From assembly GCA_036504075.1 (NCBI GenBank), contig DASXVX010000009.1, forward strand, positions 1-64,000: a stretch of 64,000 bases of DNA, read 5' to 3'. Shown piece by piece: positions 57,290 through 64,000 of the stretch. The position numbers and the translations under genes were made by a program. The stretch comes from DASXVX01 sp036504075 (lineage in GTDB: Bacteria; Bacillota; Sulfobacillia; Symbiobacteriales; Symbiobacteriaceae). The notes below the pieces were generated by a model. The model did no database searches, was not told the DNA's origin, and worked only from the letters and a program-made list of their open reading frames with translations. Within the stretch, counting starts at the first letter, position 1. Each line of letters begins with the position of its first letter.

Positions 57290-57838
57290 ATGGAGGAGAT
57301 TCTGGCGAGGCTCGCGGCGGGTGACGAAATGGCCTGGGAACCGCTGATGGCTTACTGGCGTGGTCGGCTGGAACGCTACGCCAACGACTACGTTCACAAT
57401 TGGGAGAACGCGGAGGAGATTGTCCAGGACACGTTCGTCCGCCTGTGGCGTCACGCCGGGAGCGTCCAGGACTCTCAGCACCTCCGCCACTGGCTATTCA
57501 GGGTGGTGGGGCAACTCTGTAACGATCGGGTGCGGACCATGCGGCGCAAGCAAGGCGAAACGCAAACGGTGTCTCTGGAGACTGCAGCGCCACTCCCCAC
57601 CCCGCAAAGCATTGAGGACGAGGTAATCATCCGTGAGGAGTTGGCCGAGGTCCGCCGACTACTGACGCCCAAAGAAGCGGCCTGTCTCATCCCAATTGCT
57701 GAGGGCGTGCATTTCGAAGAAGTCGCCAAACGGCTGGGCATCCCGATAGGCACGGTCAAAAGCCGGGTCAACTGGGCACGGCAACGGCTTCAGGTACGGA
57801 CGGTGCCCCCTCGTGAAAAGCGGCGGAAAACCGCCTGA
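57290..57838 (+). CDS. ECF-type sigma factor
   Basis: 182 aa. Region 2 (about 25-60: NWENAEEIVQDTFVRLWRHAGS) and region 4 (about 122-165: LTPKEAACLIPIAEGVHFEEVAKRLGIPIGTVKSRVNWARQRL) are both present. No anti-sigma gene follows. In this phage setting it may direct host RNA polymerase to late promoters. Confidence 0.87.
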   Translation: MEEILARLAAGDEMAWEPLMAYWRGRLERYANDYVHNWENAEEIVQDTFVRLWRHAGSVQDSQHLRHWLFRVVGQLCNDRVRTMRRKQGETQTVSLETAAPLPTPQSIEDEVIIREELAEVRRLLTPKEAACLIPIAEGVHFEEVAKRLGIPIGTVKSRVNWARQRLQVRTVPPREKRRKTA

Positions 57839-57953
57839 ACCCCTAGGGGATACCCGAGCGGAGAGGGACGGAGTCCAAGGGCCGGGTTGACAGGAACGAA
57901 ATTACGGTGAACGGGAGGCGAGACCAACGGCCAGGCAACTGCGGCAACTCCGC

Positions 57954-59297
57954 ATGGACTTCGACCATGAGCCGGTCGAGCAACCGGTGATAGACGCCCT
58001 GGTAGCGGAGATGCGGGAGGTTTACCTGCGGCCAGACGGGCGACCCTGGGTGATTGGATTCTCAGGCGGCAAGGATTCCTCCGCAGTGGTCCAACTCACC
58101 TACCGGATGCTGATGGCCCTGCCTGCGGAGCAGCGGACGAAGCCGGTCTATGTGGTCTCCTCCGACACGCTGGTCGAGAACCCCGCGGTGGCGACCTGGC
58201 TGGACAAGTGCCACGCCGAACTGCGGGATGTGGCGACCCGATACGACCTGCCGGTGACGGTGGTCAAGGTGACGCCAGATCCCAAGCAATCCTTCTGGGT
58301 CTGCCTGATCGGCCGGGGCTACCCAGCACCCACCCAGGATTTCCGGTGGTGCACCGGCCGCCTGAAGATCGAACCCTCGGAAACGTGGGTCAGGGCCAAC
58401 ATCGACAAGAGTGGGCGCATTCTCCAACTCCTGGGCAGCCGCAAGAAGGAATCGAAGGCCCGGGGTGCCAGCATCGAGGCGCACGCCATCGAAGGCAAGT
58501 TCGGCACCTGCGGCAGCCTGACCGAAGGAATCAGCTTCCAGCCCATCCAGGAATGGGATAACGATAACGTATGGGAGTATTTGCGACTGTTCCCCAAGCC
58601 TTGGGGCGGCAGCAACGAGGAACTTTTCGAGATGTACCAGGGCGCCCACGGCGGCGAATGCGTGCTCGATTTCGACCGGCGGACGGCCAGTTGCGGCGGT
58701 TCCCGGTTCGGCTGCTTCGTCTGCACGGTCGTACCCGAGGACATCTCCATGCGAAACATGGTTCGCGTCGTGACCCCTGAGTACGCTCCGCTCCTCGCCT
58801 TCCGGGACAAGATTCTGCGGTATCGCAACGACTACAGCAAGCGGGACCCAATCGGGCGAAACGGGCGACTGCGACTGAACTGCACGGCCCGGACGATGGC
58901 GGCCAAGGTCCACGCTGGCGAGGACGAAGCCTCGATCGACGCCTTCGAAACAGGCGCCCGGTGGGCAGAGCGGGAGCACTACAAACCGTCAGGACAGGAT
59001 TGGGAGGCGGCAGCGGGCGAGGTCCCCACGACACAACTCCTAGCCTTCCTGGCCGGTGTGAGGTGGACCGAAGCCGCCATGACGACAGGAGCATCGTCAA
59101 CCGACGTGACCCCCGGCCCCTACCTGCTGGGAGTCAGGGCGGAATTCCTCCGGGACCTGTTCGAAATCGAGAAGGGACTGCCGGGATTCAAGACGGTGAC
59201 CGACGACGATATCCGATGGATCAAGCACTGGTGGGAGCATGACGGCGGCGATCCGGACCTGGCGGACACCATCAGGGCGGAAGTCCTCGGGAACTGA
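57954..59297 (+). CDS. dndC: DndC-like DNA phosphorothioation protein
   Basis: 447 aa. The P-loop SGGKDSS (37-43), FRWCTGRLKIEP (Cys133), LGSRKKES and SCGGSRFGCFVCTVV (Cys247, Cys254, Cys257) match DndC, an iron-sulfur ATP pyrophosphatase of the PAPS reductase fold. So do QRTKPVYVVSSDTLVENP and MYQGAHGGEC. DndC inserts sulfur into the DNA backbone together with DndA/IscS, DndD and DndE. None of these is in the window, so it is an orphan here. The ribosome site before ATG 57954 is poor. Confidence 0.82.
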   Translation: MDFDHEPVEQPVIDALVAEMREVYLRPDGRPWVIGFSGGKDSSAVVQLTYRMLMALPAEQRTKPVYVVSSDTLVENPAVATWLDKCHAELRDVATRYDLPVTVVKVTPDPKQSFWVCLIGRGYPAPTQDFRWCTGRLKIEPSETWVRANIDKSGRILQLLGSRKKESKARGASIEAHAIEGKFGTCGSLTEGISFQPIQEWDNDNVWEYLRLFPKPWGGSNEELFEMYQGAHGGECVLDFDRRTASCGGSRFGCFVCTVVPEDISMRNMVRVVTPEYAPLLAFRDKILRYRNDYSKRDPIGRNGRLRLNCTARTMAAKVHAGEDEASIDAFETGARWAEREHYKPSGQDWEAAAGEVPTTQLLAFLAGVRWTEAAMTTGASSTDVTPGPYLLGVRAEFLRDLFEIEKGLPGFKTVTDDDIRWIKHWWEHDGGDPDLADTIRAEVLGN

Positions 59298-59316
59298 GAG
59301 GAGGGGGTGACCCGGT

Positions 59317-60027
59317 ATGCAGGCTTGTCCGAAGCCCGAACCGCGAGAGCGCCGGGAGTCGAGCGGCTTTCGACAGAAGGGCAAGGCCACCGGGAAGCCC
59401 AAAGAAATCAGCCCCCTGAAACTGGCAACGGTTCCTGAGATCCTGCGCCATCAACAGCGGCAAAAGGAGAAACCCAAAAAGCGGCGGCAGCGCAAGCCTT
59501 TGCGGCGATACACGCGGCTGCAAGCCGTGAAGATTCTCGGGCGGAACGTCATCGGCTACGCCAAGGGTGGCCTTACATACGTCCGGGGACGCGTCAACCG
59601 CAACACCACCCTGAAACGAGAGGGCCGACGCGCACGGCGGCTCAAACTGGCCGATCGCAGATGCGAAGCCGCCGTCCACATCCTGCCTTGTGTCTGCGGA
59701 TGCAACGCCCACCAACGGCCCGGAGTGGATGGGGTACCGGGGAAGGGGCTCATCAGCCGGGCGCATCTGATCCCCCGAGGCGCCGAATCGACCCGCAACG
59801 AGGACTGGAACAACCTCCCGGCGTGTGCGGACTTCCACGAATGGCTTGATCACACCGACCCCGGCGCCGACGCAAAAGCGGACCTGCTCCGCCTGACTCG
59901 GGAGAAGGGCGCCAAAGCGAACCCGCCACAAGACGGCATCCGGTTGGACCCGGCAGAGGTTCGACCCGTTATGGATACCTACTGTTACGGGACCTGGTTA
60001 GCAGATAGGAGGGCACAAGAACGATGA
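59317..60027 (+). CDS. HNH-like nuclease or NinG-like protein
   Basis: 236 aa. A very basic N-terminal half (KKRRQRKPLRRYTR) precedes a Cys/His domain: CEAAVHILPCVCGC...SRAHLIPRGAESTRNEDWNNLPACADFHEWLDH, an HNH-type zinc site. Likely a DNA-binding nuclease or structure-specific enzyme. Its stop overlaps the next ATG (ATGA). Confidence 0.65.
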   Translation: MQACPKPEPRERRESSGFRQKGKATGKPKEISPLKLATVPEILRHQQRQKEKPKKRRQRKPLRRYTRLQAVKILGRNVIGYAKGGLTYVRGRVNRNTTLKREGRRARRLKLADRRCEAAVHILPCVCGCNAHQRPGVDGVPGKGLISRAHLIPRGAESTRNEDWNNLPACADFHEWLDHTDPGADAKADLLRLTREKGAKANPPQDGIRLDPAEVRPVMDTYCYGTWLADRRAQER

Positions 60028-60221
60028 ATCACCTGCTTGGAATGCTGGAGCCGCAAACCATCTGCGAGGCTCTGGATAAAGTCAAGGTAGCGGTAACGGA
60101 GTCAGGCATTCCCCTCAGTCCCCGGACCGTCTCCCTGATGACGCTGGACTGGTTGAATGCGGCGGTGAAGGCCGAACGCAAAGCGGAACGAGCGGCCAAG
60201 CGTAAGCCAAAGGAGGAGTAG
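60024..60221 (+). CDS. hypothetical phage protein
   Basis: 65 aa, helical with a Lys/Arg/Ala-rich tail (AERKAERAAKRKPKEE). Unknown. Confidence 0.55.
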   Translation: MNHLLGMLEPQTICEALDKVKVAVTESGIPLSPRTVSLMTLDWLNAAVKAERKAERAAKRKPKEE

Positions 60222-60224
60222 AAC

Positions 60225-60533
60225 GTGCCGAAACCCGATTGCCAGAGTGTTCCTTGTTTGCACTGCACAAGGGGACCCAAAGGCAGAAAAGACTGCTCAG
60301 GCGGGATGAGAGTCCGCACGCTGACGGGCGGCAGTTGTTTCCTTGGTGCGTACCTCCCCGACAAGGCGCCCCAGGCGATAACTGTGTACAGCCCGACGGG
60401 TGGACACCCGCGGAGCGTTAAGGTTGTTCAGGTGGAGGCCCCGTCCTACGCCGATGCGGGGCAGATCGCCAGCGATGCCGGACACGAACAATGGGTCTGG
60501 GTCAAGGACGGCGTTCCCGGCGAGAGCCGATAG
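60225..60533 (+). CDS. small Cys-containing hypothetical protein
   Basis: 102 aa. Cys residues in PDCQSVPCLHCTRG and KDCSGG may bind metal. GTG 60225 follows AAAGGAGG. Unknown. Confidence 0.55.
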   Translation: MPKPDCQSVPCLHCTRGPKGRKDCSGGMRVRTLTGGSCFLGAYLPDKAPQAITVYSPTGGHPRSVKVVQVEAPSYADAGQIASDAGHEQWVWVKDGVPGESR

Positions 60534-60546
60534 GAGGAGCAAACAG

Positions 60547-61041
60547 ATGGGCAAGGACATCGACCTAACCAAGCCGTTCGCGGCTGAGTGCTACTACGTC
60601 AAGCATCCGAAGCATGGGTGGTACGGCTACTTCACAATCGCCCCCGCACTTGGTCTGCTGCAAATCCACGGCGACTTCGGCATCTACGCTGCCCGGTGGT
60701 CGGCCCCCGGCCCGGACTTCAAGGCGTTCCTGCTGCGGATTAGTGCGGACTATCTGACGAGTTGCCTGGAGCAGACGGTCTCAAACACCGTTTCCCTTCG
60801 GACGCAGAAGACGCTAGACGAAGTGCAAAAGCGCCTCGGGCACATGGCGGAACACCTCTGGCCCTTCTTCATCGAGAGGCTGAGGGCGGAACGAGAAGAG
60901 GCGGCCGTAGCCGCAATCGTCCAGGCCGCGGAGCCCAAGGTGATGGCCACCATTGACCGTCTGTGGCCTGATCCTGAGACGAAGCGGGACGGCATCCCTG
61001 GTGCGAGCAGACCGGCGGACAGCGAGAAGCGGACAGGCTGA
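60547..61041 (+). CDS. conserved phage protein, paralogue B
   Basis: 164 aa. Same fold block as the protein at 53445 (see there), with a longer helical tail. AGGAGG precedes ATG 60547. Function unknown. Confidence 0.65.
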   Translation: MGKDIDLTKPFAAECYYVKHPKHGWYGYFTIAPALGLLQIHGDFGIYAARWSAPGPDFKAFLLRISADYLTSCLEQTVSNTVSLRTQKTLDEVQKRLGHMAEHLWPFFIERLRAEREEAAVAAIVQAAEPKVMATIDRLWPDPETKRDGIPGASRPADSEKRTG

Positions 61042-61060
61042 GAGGAGGCCCCTAAGAGCG

Positions 61061-61297
61061 ATGACCTGGGAGCGTAAAGTTGGGCGACTGCTGGGTGTTG
61101 TGTGGGAGTGGAGCATCGACCCCTTGCTTCTGAGCGTTCAAGAGCACGGCCCCGAAGAATACCCCTGGGCGGTTGTCTGCGAGGTCACCGGCAAGATCAT
61201 TGCAACGGGGGCGGCCAACACCTTGGCGAGAGCAAAAAACGACGCCCTGGCAGCGGTACTGCCCATCCCCACTCCAGAGGAGTCCCATTCATCATGA
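61061..61297 (+). CDS. hypothetical phage protein
   Basis: 78 aa (MTWERKVGRLLGVVWEWSID...). Small alpha/beta pattern; the only upstream ribosome site, GAGGAGG, is about 14 bases away. Unknown. Confidence 0.5.
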   Translation: MTWERKVGRLLGVVWEWSIDPLLLSVQEHGPEEYPWAVVCEVTGKIIATGAANTLARAKNDALAAVLPIPTPEESHSS

Positions 61298-61334
61298 CGG
61301 CAAACACGGCGGCGAAGTGAGGAGTGAGGCCCCG

Positions 61335-62984
61335 GTGATTGAGCCACGTCTGACCCTGCCCGGCGTAGAGGTCTACATCGGGGACGCTCTGGAGACCGTC
61401 AAGCGCCTTGCCGAACGCTGTCCGCATAAGGTCTCCGCCGTGATTACCTCGCCGCCGTACCTGTGGAAGCGCAATTACGGCACGGGCTCATGGGTAGGGG
61501 GCGACCCGTCCTGCAAGCACCAACCGCCGGCGTGGGCAGACGACCCCGGCAGCGATGGCGTGGGGTCTGGCAACGGACTTTCCGCCAATGCTGCGAAGTG
61601 GCTCCAACGGACCGGCGGAGTGTGCCCAACCTGTGGCGCTCGGTACGTGGATCGGCAAATCGGCAGCGAGAGCAATCCCCAAGAGTTCATCGTCAAACTG
61701 GTCGACCTGTTCTGTGCAATCGGCGACACGCTACTACGACCGGACGGAAGCCTCTGGGTGAACCTCGGGGATACGTGGTCAGGCAGCGGTGGTGCAGGCG
61801 GTGACTACAACGAAGGCGGTCTGCGAGAAGGCCAACCGAAATGGAAGCCCGGAAAGTCATCCATCCCCCGCAAATCCTTGACGGCCATTCCTGAGCGTTT
61901 CCTCATCGCCATGATTGACCGGGGCTGGATTTGCCGGAACAAGCCCATTTGGTTCAAAGGCAAGGATGCCACCGATCGCCCGGACGACAGCGAAACCGTC
62001 GCCCTGACGAGCAACGGAATGCCCATCTCGGCAGAGGACCGGCTCAAAGAGACCTGGGAGCAGTGGTATCACTTCGTCAGGTCCAACAAGCCGGTCAGGT
62101 GGGTTCACCAGCAGACGTGCAAAGTAGTCACCAAGAAGCCCAGGCAGGAGTACGAGCCCGTTTTGGACGAGGCGGGCAATCAGGTATACCTGCCCAACGG
62201 CAAGCCCAAGCAGAGGCCCCTGTGGGTTTCTGAGGACTACTTCTACAACCTGGACGAAATCCGGGAGCCGATGGTCAAAGGCTTGTCTGGCAGCACCTAC
62301 ACAGAGGGCAAAACAGGCGTCAACGGTCTCGGGCGGACAAGCCAGGCGGAACGTATCGACAACCCCCTCGGACGCAACCCGGGCGACCTGTGGTTCGTGC
62401 CGCTTTCACCCTTCCCTCTCGCCCACTTTGCCTGCTACCCGCCCGGCATCTGTGAAATCCCGGCGAAGGCGACCATACCGCAGGCCATCTGCAAAAGGTG
62501 CGGGTGCCCCCGGCAAGCGGTATATGCGGTGAGCCGGGAGTACCGGGGCGGCAGCGGTCGGGCGGGGCGGCAACCGGGCGAAATCGGAGGCAAGAATCTG
62601 GATCCCGGATTGGCGGGGCAGGTACGGGCGAACCACGATTTGCGGATGGGTCCGGTACTCGTCGGGCACATCATCGGCTACACCGACTGCGGATGTGGAG
62701 CGGGCTATGAAGGCGCAATCGCCCTTGACCCCTTCTTCGGCAGCGGCTCCACAGCGCAGGGCGTGAACGAAGCGGTGAAGCCCGTAACGGTGGATGGCGA
62801 CTATTGCGCCCCTACAACCATAGGCATCGATCTGGACGAGCGGAACCTGTCCATCATCGAAGCCCGGTTGACCGGACGGGCACGGCAAAAACGCAAGACC
62901 GACACGAAACCCTACAACGGCGGACTGTTCGCTCTCCTCGAAGAGGCGGAAGCGAACGACGCCGCAGCGGCAGGAAAGAGATGA
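61335..62984 (+). CDS. site-specific DNA methyltransferase (SPPY type)
   Basis: 549 aa. TSPPYLWKRNY (motif IV; SPPY is frequent in N4-cytosine enzymes) near the N-terminus and DPFFGSGSTAQG (motif I) at the C-terminus. Zinc-like Cys pairs (CPTCG, CKRCGC, CGCG) are inserted between. GTG 61335 follows a GTGAGGAGTGAGG stretch. Fourth methyltransferase of the phage segment. Confidence 0.88.
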   Translation: MIEPRLTLPGVEVYIGDALETVKRLAERCPHKVSAVITSPPYLWKRNYGTGSWVGGDPSCKHQPPAWADDPGSDGVGSGNGLSANAAKWLQRTGGVCPTCGARYVDRQIGSESNPQEFIVKLVDLFCAIGDTLLRPDGSLWVNLGDTWSGSGGAGGDYNEGGLREGQPKWKPGKSSIPRKSLTAIPERFLIAMIDRGWICRNKPIWFKGKDATDRPDDSETVALTSNGMPISAEDRLKETWEQWYHFVRSNKPVRWVHQQTCKVVTKKPRQEYEPVLDEAGNQVYLPNGKPKQRPLWVSEDYFYNLDEIREPMVKGLSGSTYTEGKTGVNGLGRTSQAERIDNPLGRNPGDLWFVPLSPFPLAHFACYPPGICEIPAKATIPQAICKRCGCPRQAVYAVSREYRGGSGRAGRQPGEIGGKNLDPGLAGQVRANHDLRMGPVLVGHIIGYTDCGCGAGYEGAIALDPFFGSGSTAQGVNEAVKPVTVDGDYCAPTTIGIDLDERNLSIIEARLTGRARQKRKTDTKPYNGGLFALLEEAEANDAAAAGKR

Positions 62985-62991
62985 GTACCCC

Positions 62992-63411
62992 ATGGCGACT
63001 CCTTGGTTTCTAAACGAGGAACCCCTACCCGGACGGCCAGACCCCGGCAGGCTGCAACTCTACAAGCATTACCTCCACGGTCAACTCTCGCACGGGAAGG
63101 GACTGGGACCGCAAATCAACAAAGCCCAAGGGATGTCCTGGGAGCGGGTGCTTCGAGGCCGACTCCGGGTGACCGCCACCGAGGAGTTGATACTGGTCCA
63201 CCTCTACCGCCACGGGACAACTACTACCGCCCAACTGGCACCTGCGACGGGGAAGGAATCCTCGGGAATCCGGTCGATGGGCCGGCGGCTGGAGTCAAAG
63301 GGCTATGTCGCCAGCCAGTCGGGCACGACGTGCAACGACCCGATAGCGTGGACAATCACCGAAGCGGGTAGGGATACAGCCAAGCAACTGTTGGCCCATG
63401 CGGCGGACTGA
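62992..63411 (+). CDS. winged-helix hypothetical protein
   Basis: 139 aa. Residues about 62-130 (ATEELILVHLYRHGTTTTAQLAPATGKESSGIRSMGRRLESKGYVASQSG) look like a MarR-type winged helix. Probably a phage transcription regulator. Confidence 0.65.
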   Translation: MATPWFLNEEPLPGRPDPGRLQLYKHYLHGQLSHGKGLGPQINKAQGMSWERVLRGRLRVTATEELILVHLYRHGTTTTAQLAPATGKESSGIRSMGRRLESKGYVASQSGTTCNDPIAWTITEAGRDTAKQLLAHAAD

Positions 63412-63426
63412 GGGGAGAGAGACTGG

Positions 63427-63561
63427 TTGGCCAAACGGATTGCGGAGACGGACGACCCCGAGGTTCGGCGAATGCTGGCCGAAGCCACGCACTGCCTGAA
63501 CTGCGACACGCTCTTGAAATACCACCAGCGCAAGGACGGGCGGCGGAATTACGTGTACTGA
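63427..63561 (+). CDS. 44-aa CxxC protein
   Basis: Begins MAKRIAETDDPEVRRMLAEA and has HCLNCDTLLKYH, a possible half zinc site. TTG start; GGGGAGAGAG upstream. Unknown. Confidence 0.5.
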   Translation: MAKRIAETDDPEVRRMLAEATHCLNCDTLLKYHQRKDGRRNYVY

Positions 63562-63634
63562 TCGCATTCTTGGCGGACGTGACCACACGTGTGTATGCCA
63601 GACGTGACGGACACTGTAGCCGGAGGGGATGGCA

Positions 63635-64000
63635 ATGCCACACAAGAACCTCGACGACTACAAGATTCCGTGCCCAATATGTGGCCGACTTATGACACGT
63701 TCGGCGCGGATGTGCGCTCGGTGCCGTTTCGGACGCATGGAGAACCACCCGGCTTGGGTCGGGGTCGTCAGTACTGCGCCAGAAACTACTGGTCACCAGA
63801 GATGCCAACGGATCTACCCCGAGCCCAAAACATGCGAAGTTGGCAACTGCGACAAGAAAGGTGTCCATCGTCATCACATCGACGGAAACCCTATGAACAA
63901 CTCACACGAGAATGTCGCCTGGCTTTGCGCCAGTCATCATCTCATGGTCCACAAACGCGGCATCCAGTTTAGTTCAGGAATGCTCCTGTCTTCCCAGACC
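63635..64000 (+). CDS. HNH endonuclease, cut by the window edge
   Basis: 122 codons visible, no stop. Two Cys pairs (CPICGRL, CARCRFG), CEVGNCDKKGVHRHHIDGNPMNNSHENVAWLCASHHLMVHK is a complete HNH/zinc nuclease core. GGAGGGG lies 6 bp before ATG 63635. In phages such HNH enzymes often lie beside the terminase, or are free-standing homing nucleases. Confidence 0.8.
   Translation, partial: MPHKNLDDYKIPCPICGRLMTRSARMCARCRFGRMENHPAWVGVVSTAPETTGHQRCQRIYPEPKTCEVGNCDKKGVHRHHIDGNPMNNSHENVAWLCASHHLMVHKRGIQFSSGMLLSSQT

Noticed and set aside
38540..64000. Defining prophage attachment sites
   Set aside because: No integrase, no tRNA-end duplication and no matching left/right repeats can be seen; the right end lies outside the window.

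Overview
The window reads as high-GC DNA from an endospore-forming member of the Firmicutes, perhaps near Symbiobacterium. This is inferred from SpoIID- and PrsW-like proteins, a type I-alpha-looking glutamine synthetase, strong AGGAGG-type ribosome sites, many TTG/GTG starts and a Bacillus-style FadF Fe-S oxidoreductase. The species cannot be fixed from this window alone.

Positions 1-32,600 look like host chromosome. The window opens with the last two domains of a group II intron. A fatty-acid operon follows (acyl-CoA dehydrogenase, acyl-CoA ligase, alpha-methylacyl-CoA racemase, TetR regulator, SCP2 protein; 377-5270) and then a thiolase (5669). A membrane ETF:quinone oxidoreductase (30005) shares an upstream motif with the operon and probably drains its electrons. 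Between these lie a beta-propeller/MoaD-like pair, a GGDEF-EAL protein, an amino-acid permease with a double operator, a PP2C phosphatase/Ser-Thr kinase pair, glnA with a GlnR-type box, an ABC importer with a CitA/DcuS-type two-component system, a heme-oxygenase-like protein, PrsW, an aminotransferase/peptidase pair, and several exported or repeat-rich proteins that may belong to the spore or cell surface.

Positions 32,600-38,500 are accessory DNA. A two-gene cassette carries a DUF1828/1829-type protein. Two separate units each consist of a TPR protein followed by a tiny secreted pre-peptide and a terminator. The second unit has a divergent stand-alone XRE repressor and lies next to a phage repressor. 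These look like Rap-Phr or arbitrium-type peptide signalling modules in which the DNA-binding domain is absent or split off.

From about 38,540 to the right edge the DNA is prophage or phage-like and almost all on the + strand. It has a repressor/Cro switch with two identical 17-bp operators. A recombination block follows (RecA-like ATPase, Gam-like protein; SSB further on), then a small protein equivalent to the DNA-binding half of CodY. About 1 kb of non-coding DNA is dense in hairpins, GNRA loops and tRNA-like elements. Beyond it are two C5 DNA methyltransferases, a replication initiator with GTTAC/GTAAC iterons upstream and inside the gene, a DnaC-like loader that overlaps it, many small early proteins, a MazG-like protein, two SPPY/DPPA-type methyltransferases, an ECF sigma factor, an orphan DndC-like phosphorothioation protein and HNH proteins. 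No integrase, terminase or structural gene lies in the window, so neither phage end is defined.

The strongest candidates for something new are the split TPR/peptide/XRE modules, the structured RNA region with an odd tRNA, the CodY-domain phage protein and the orphan phage DndC.
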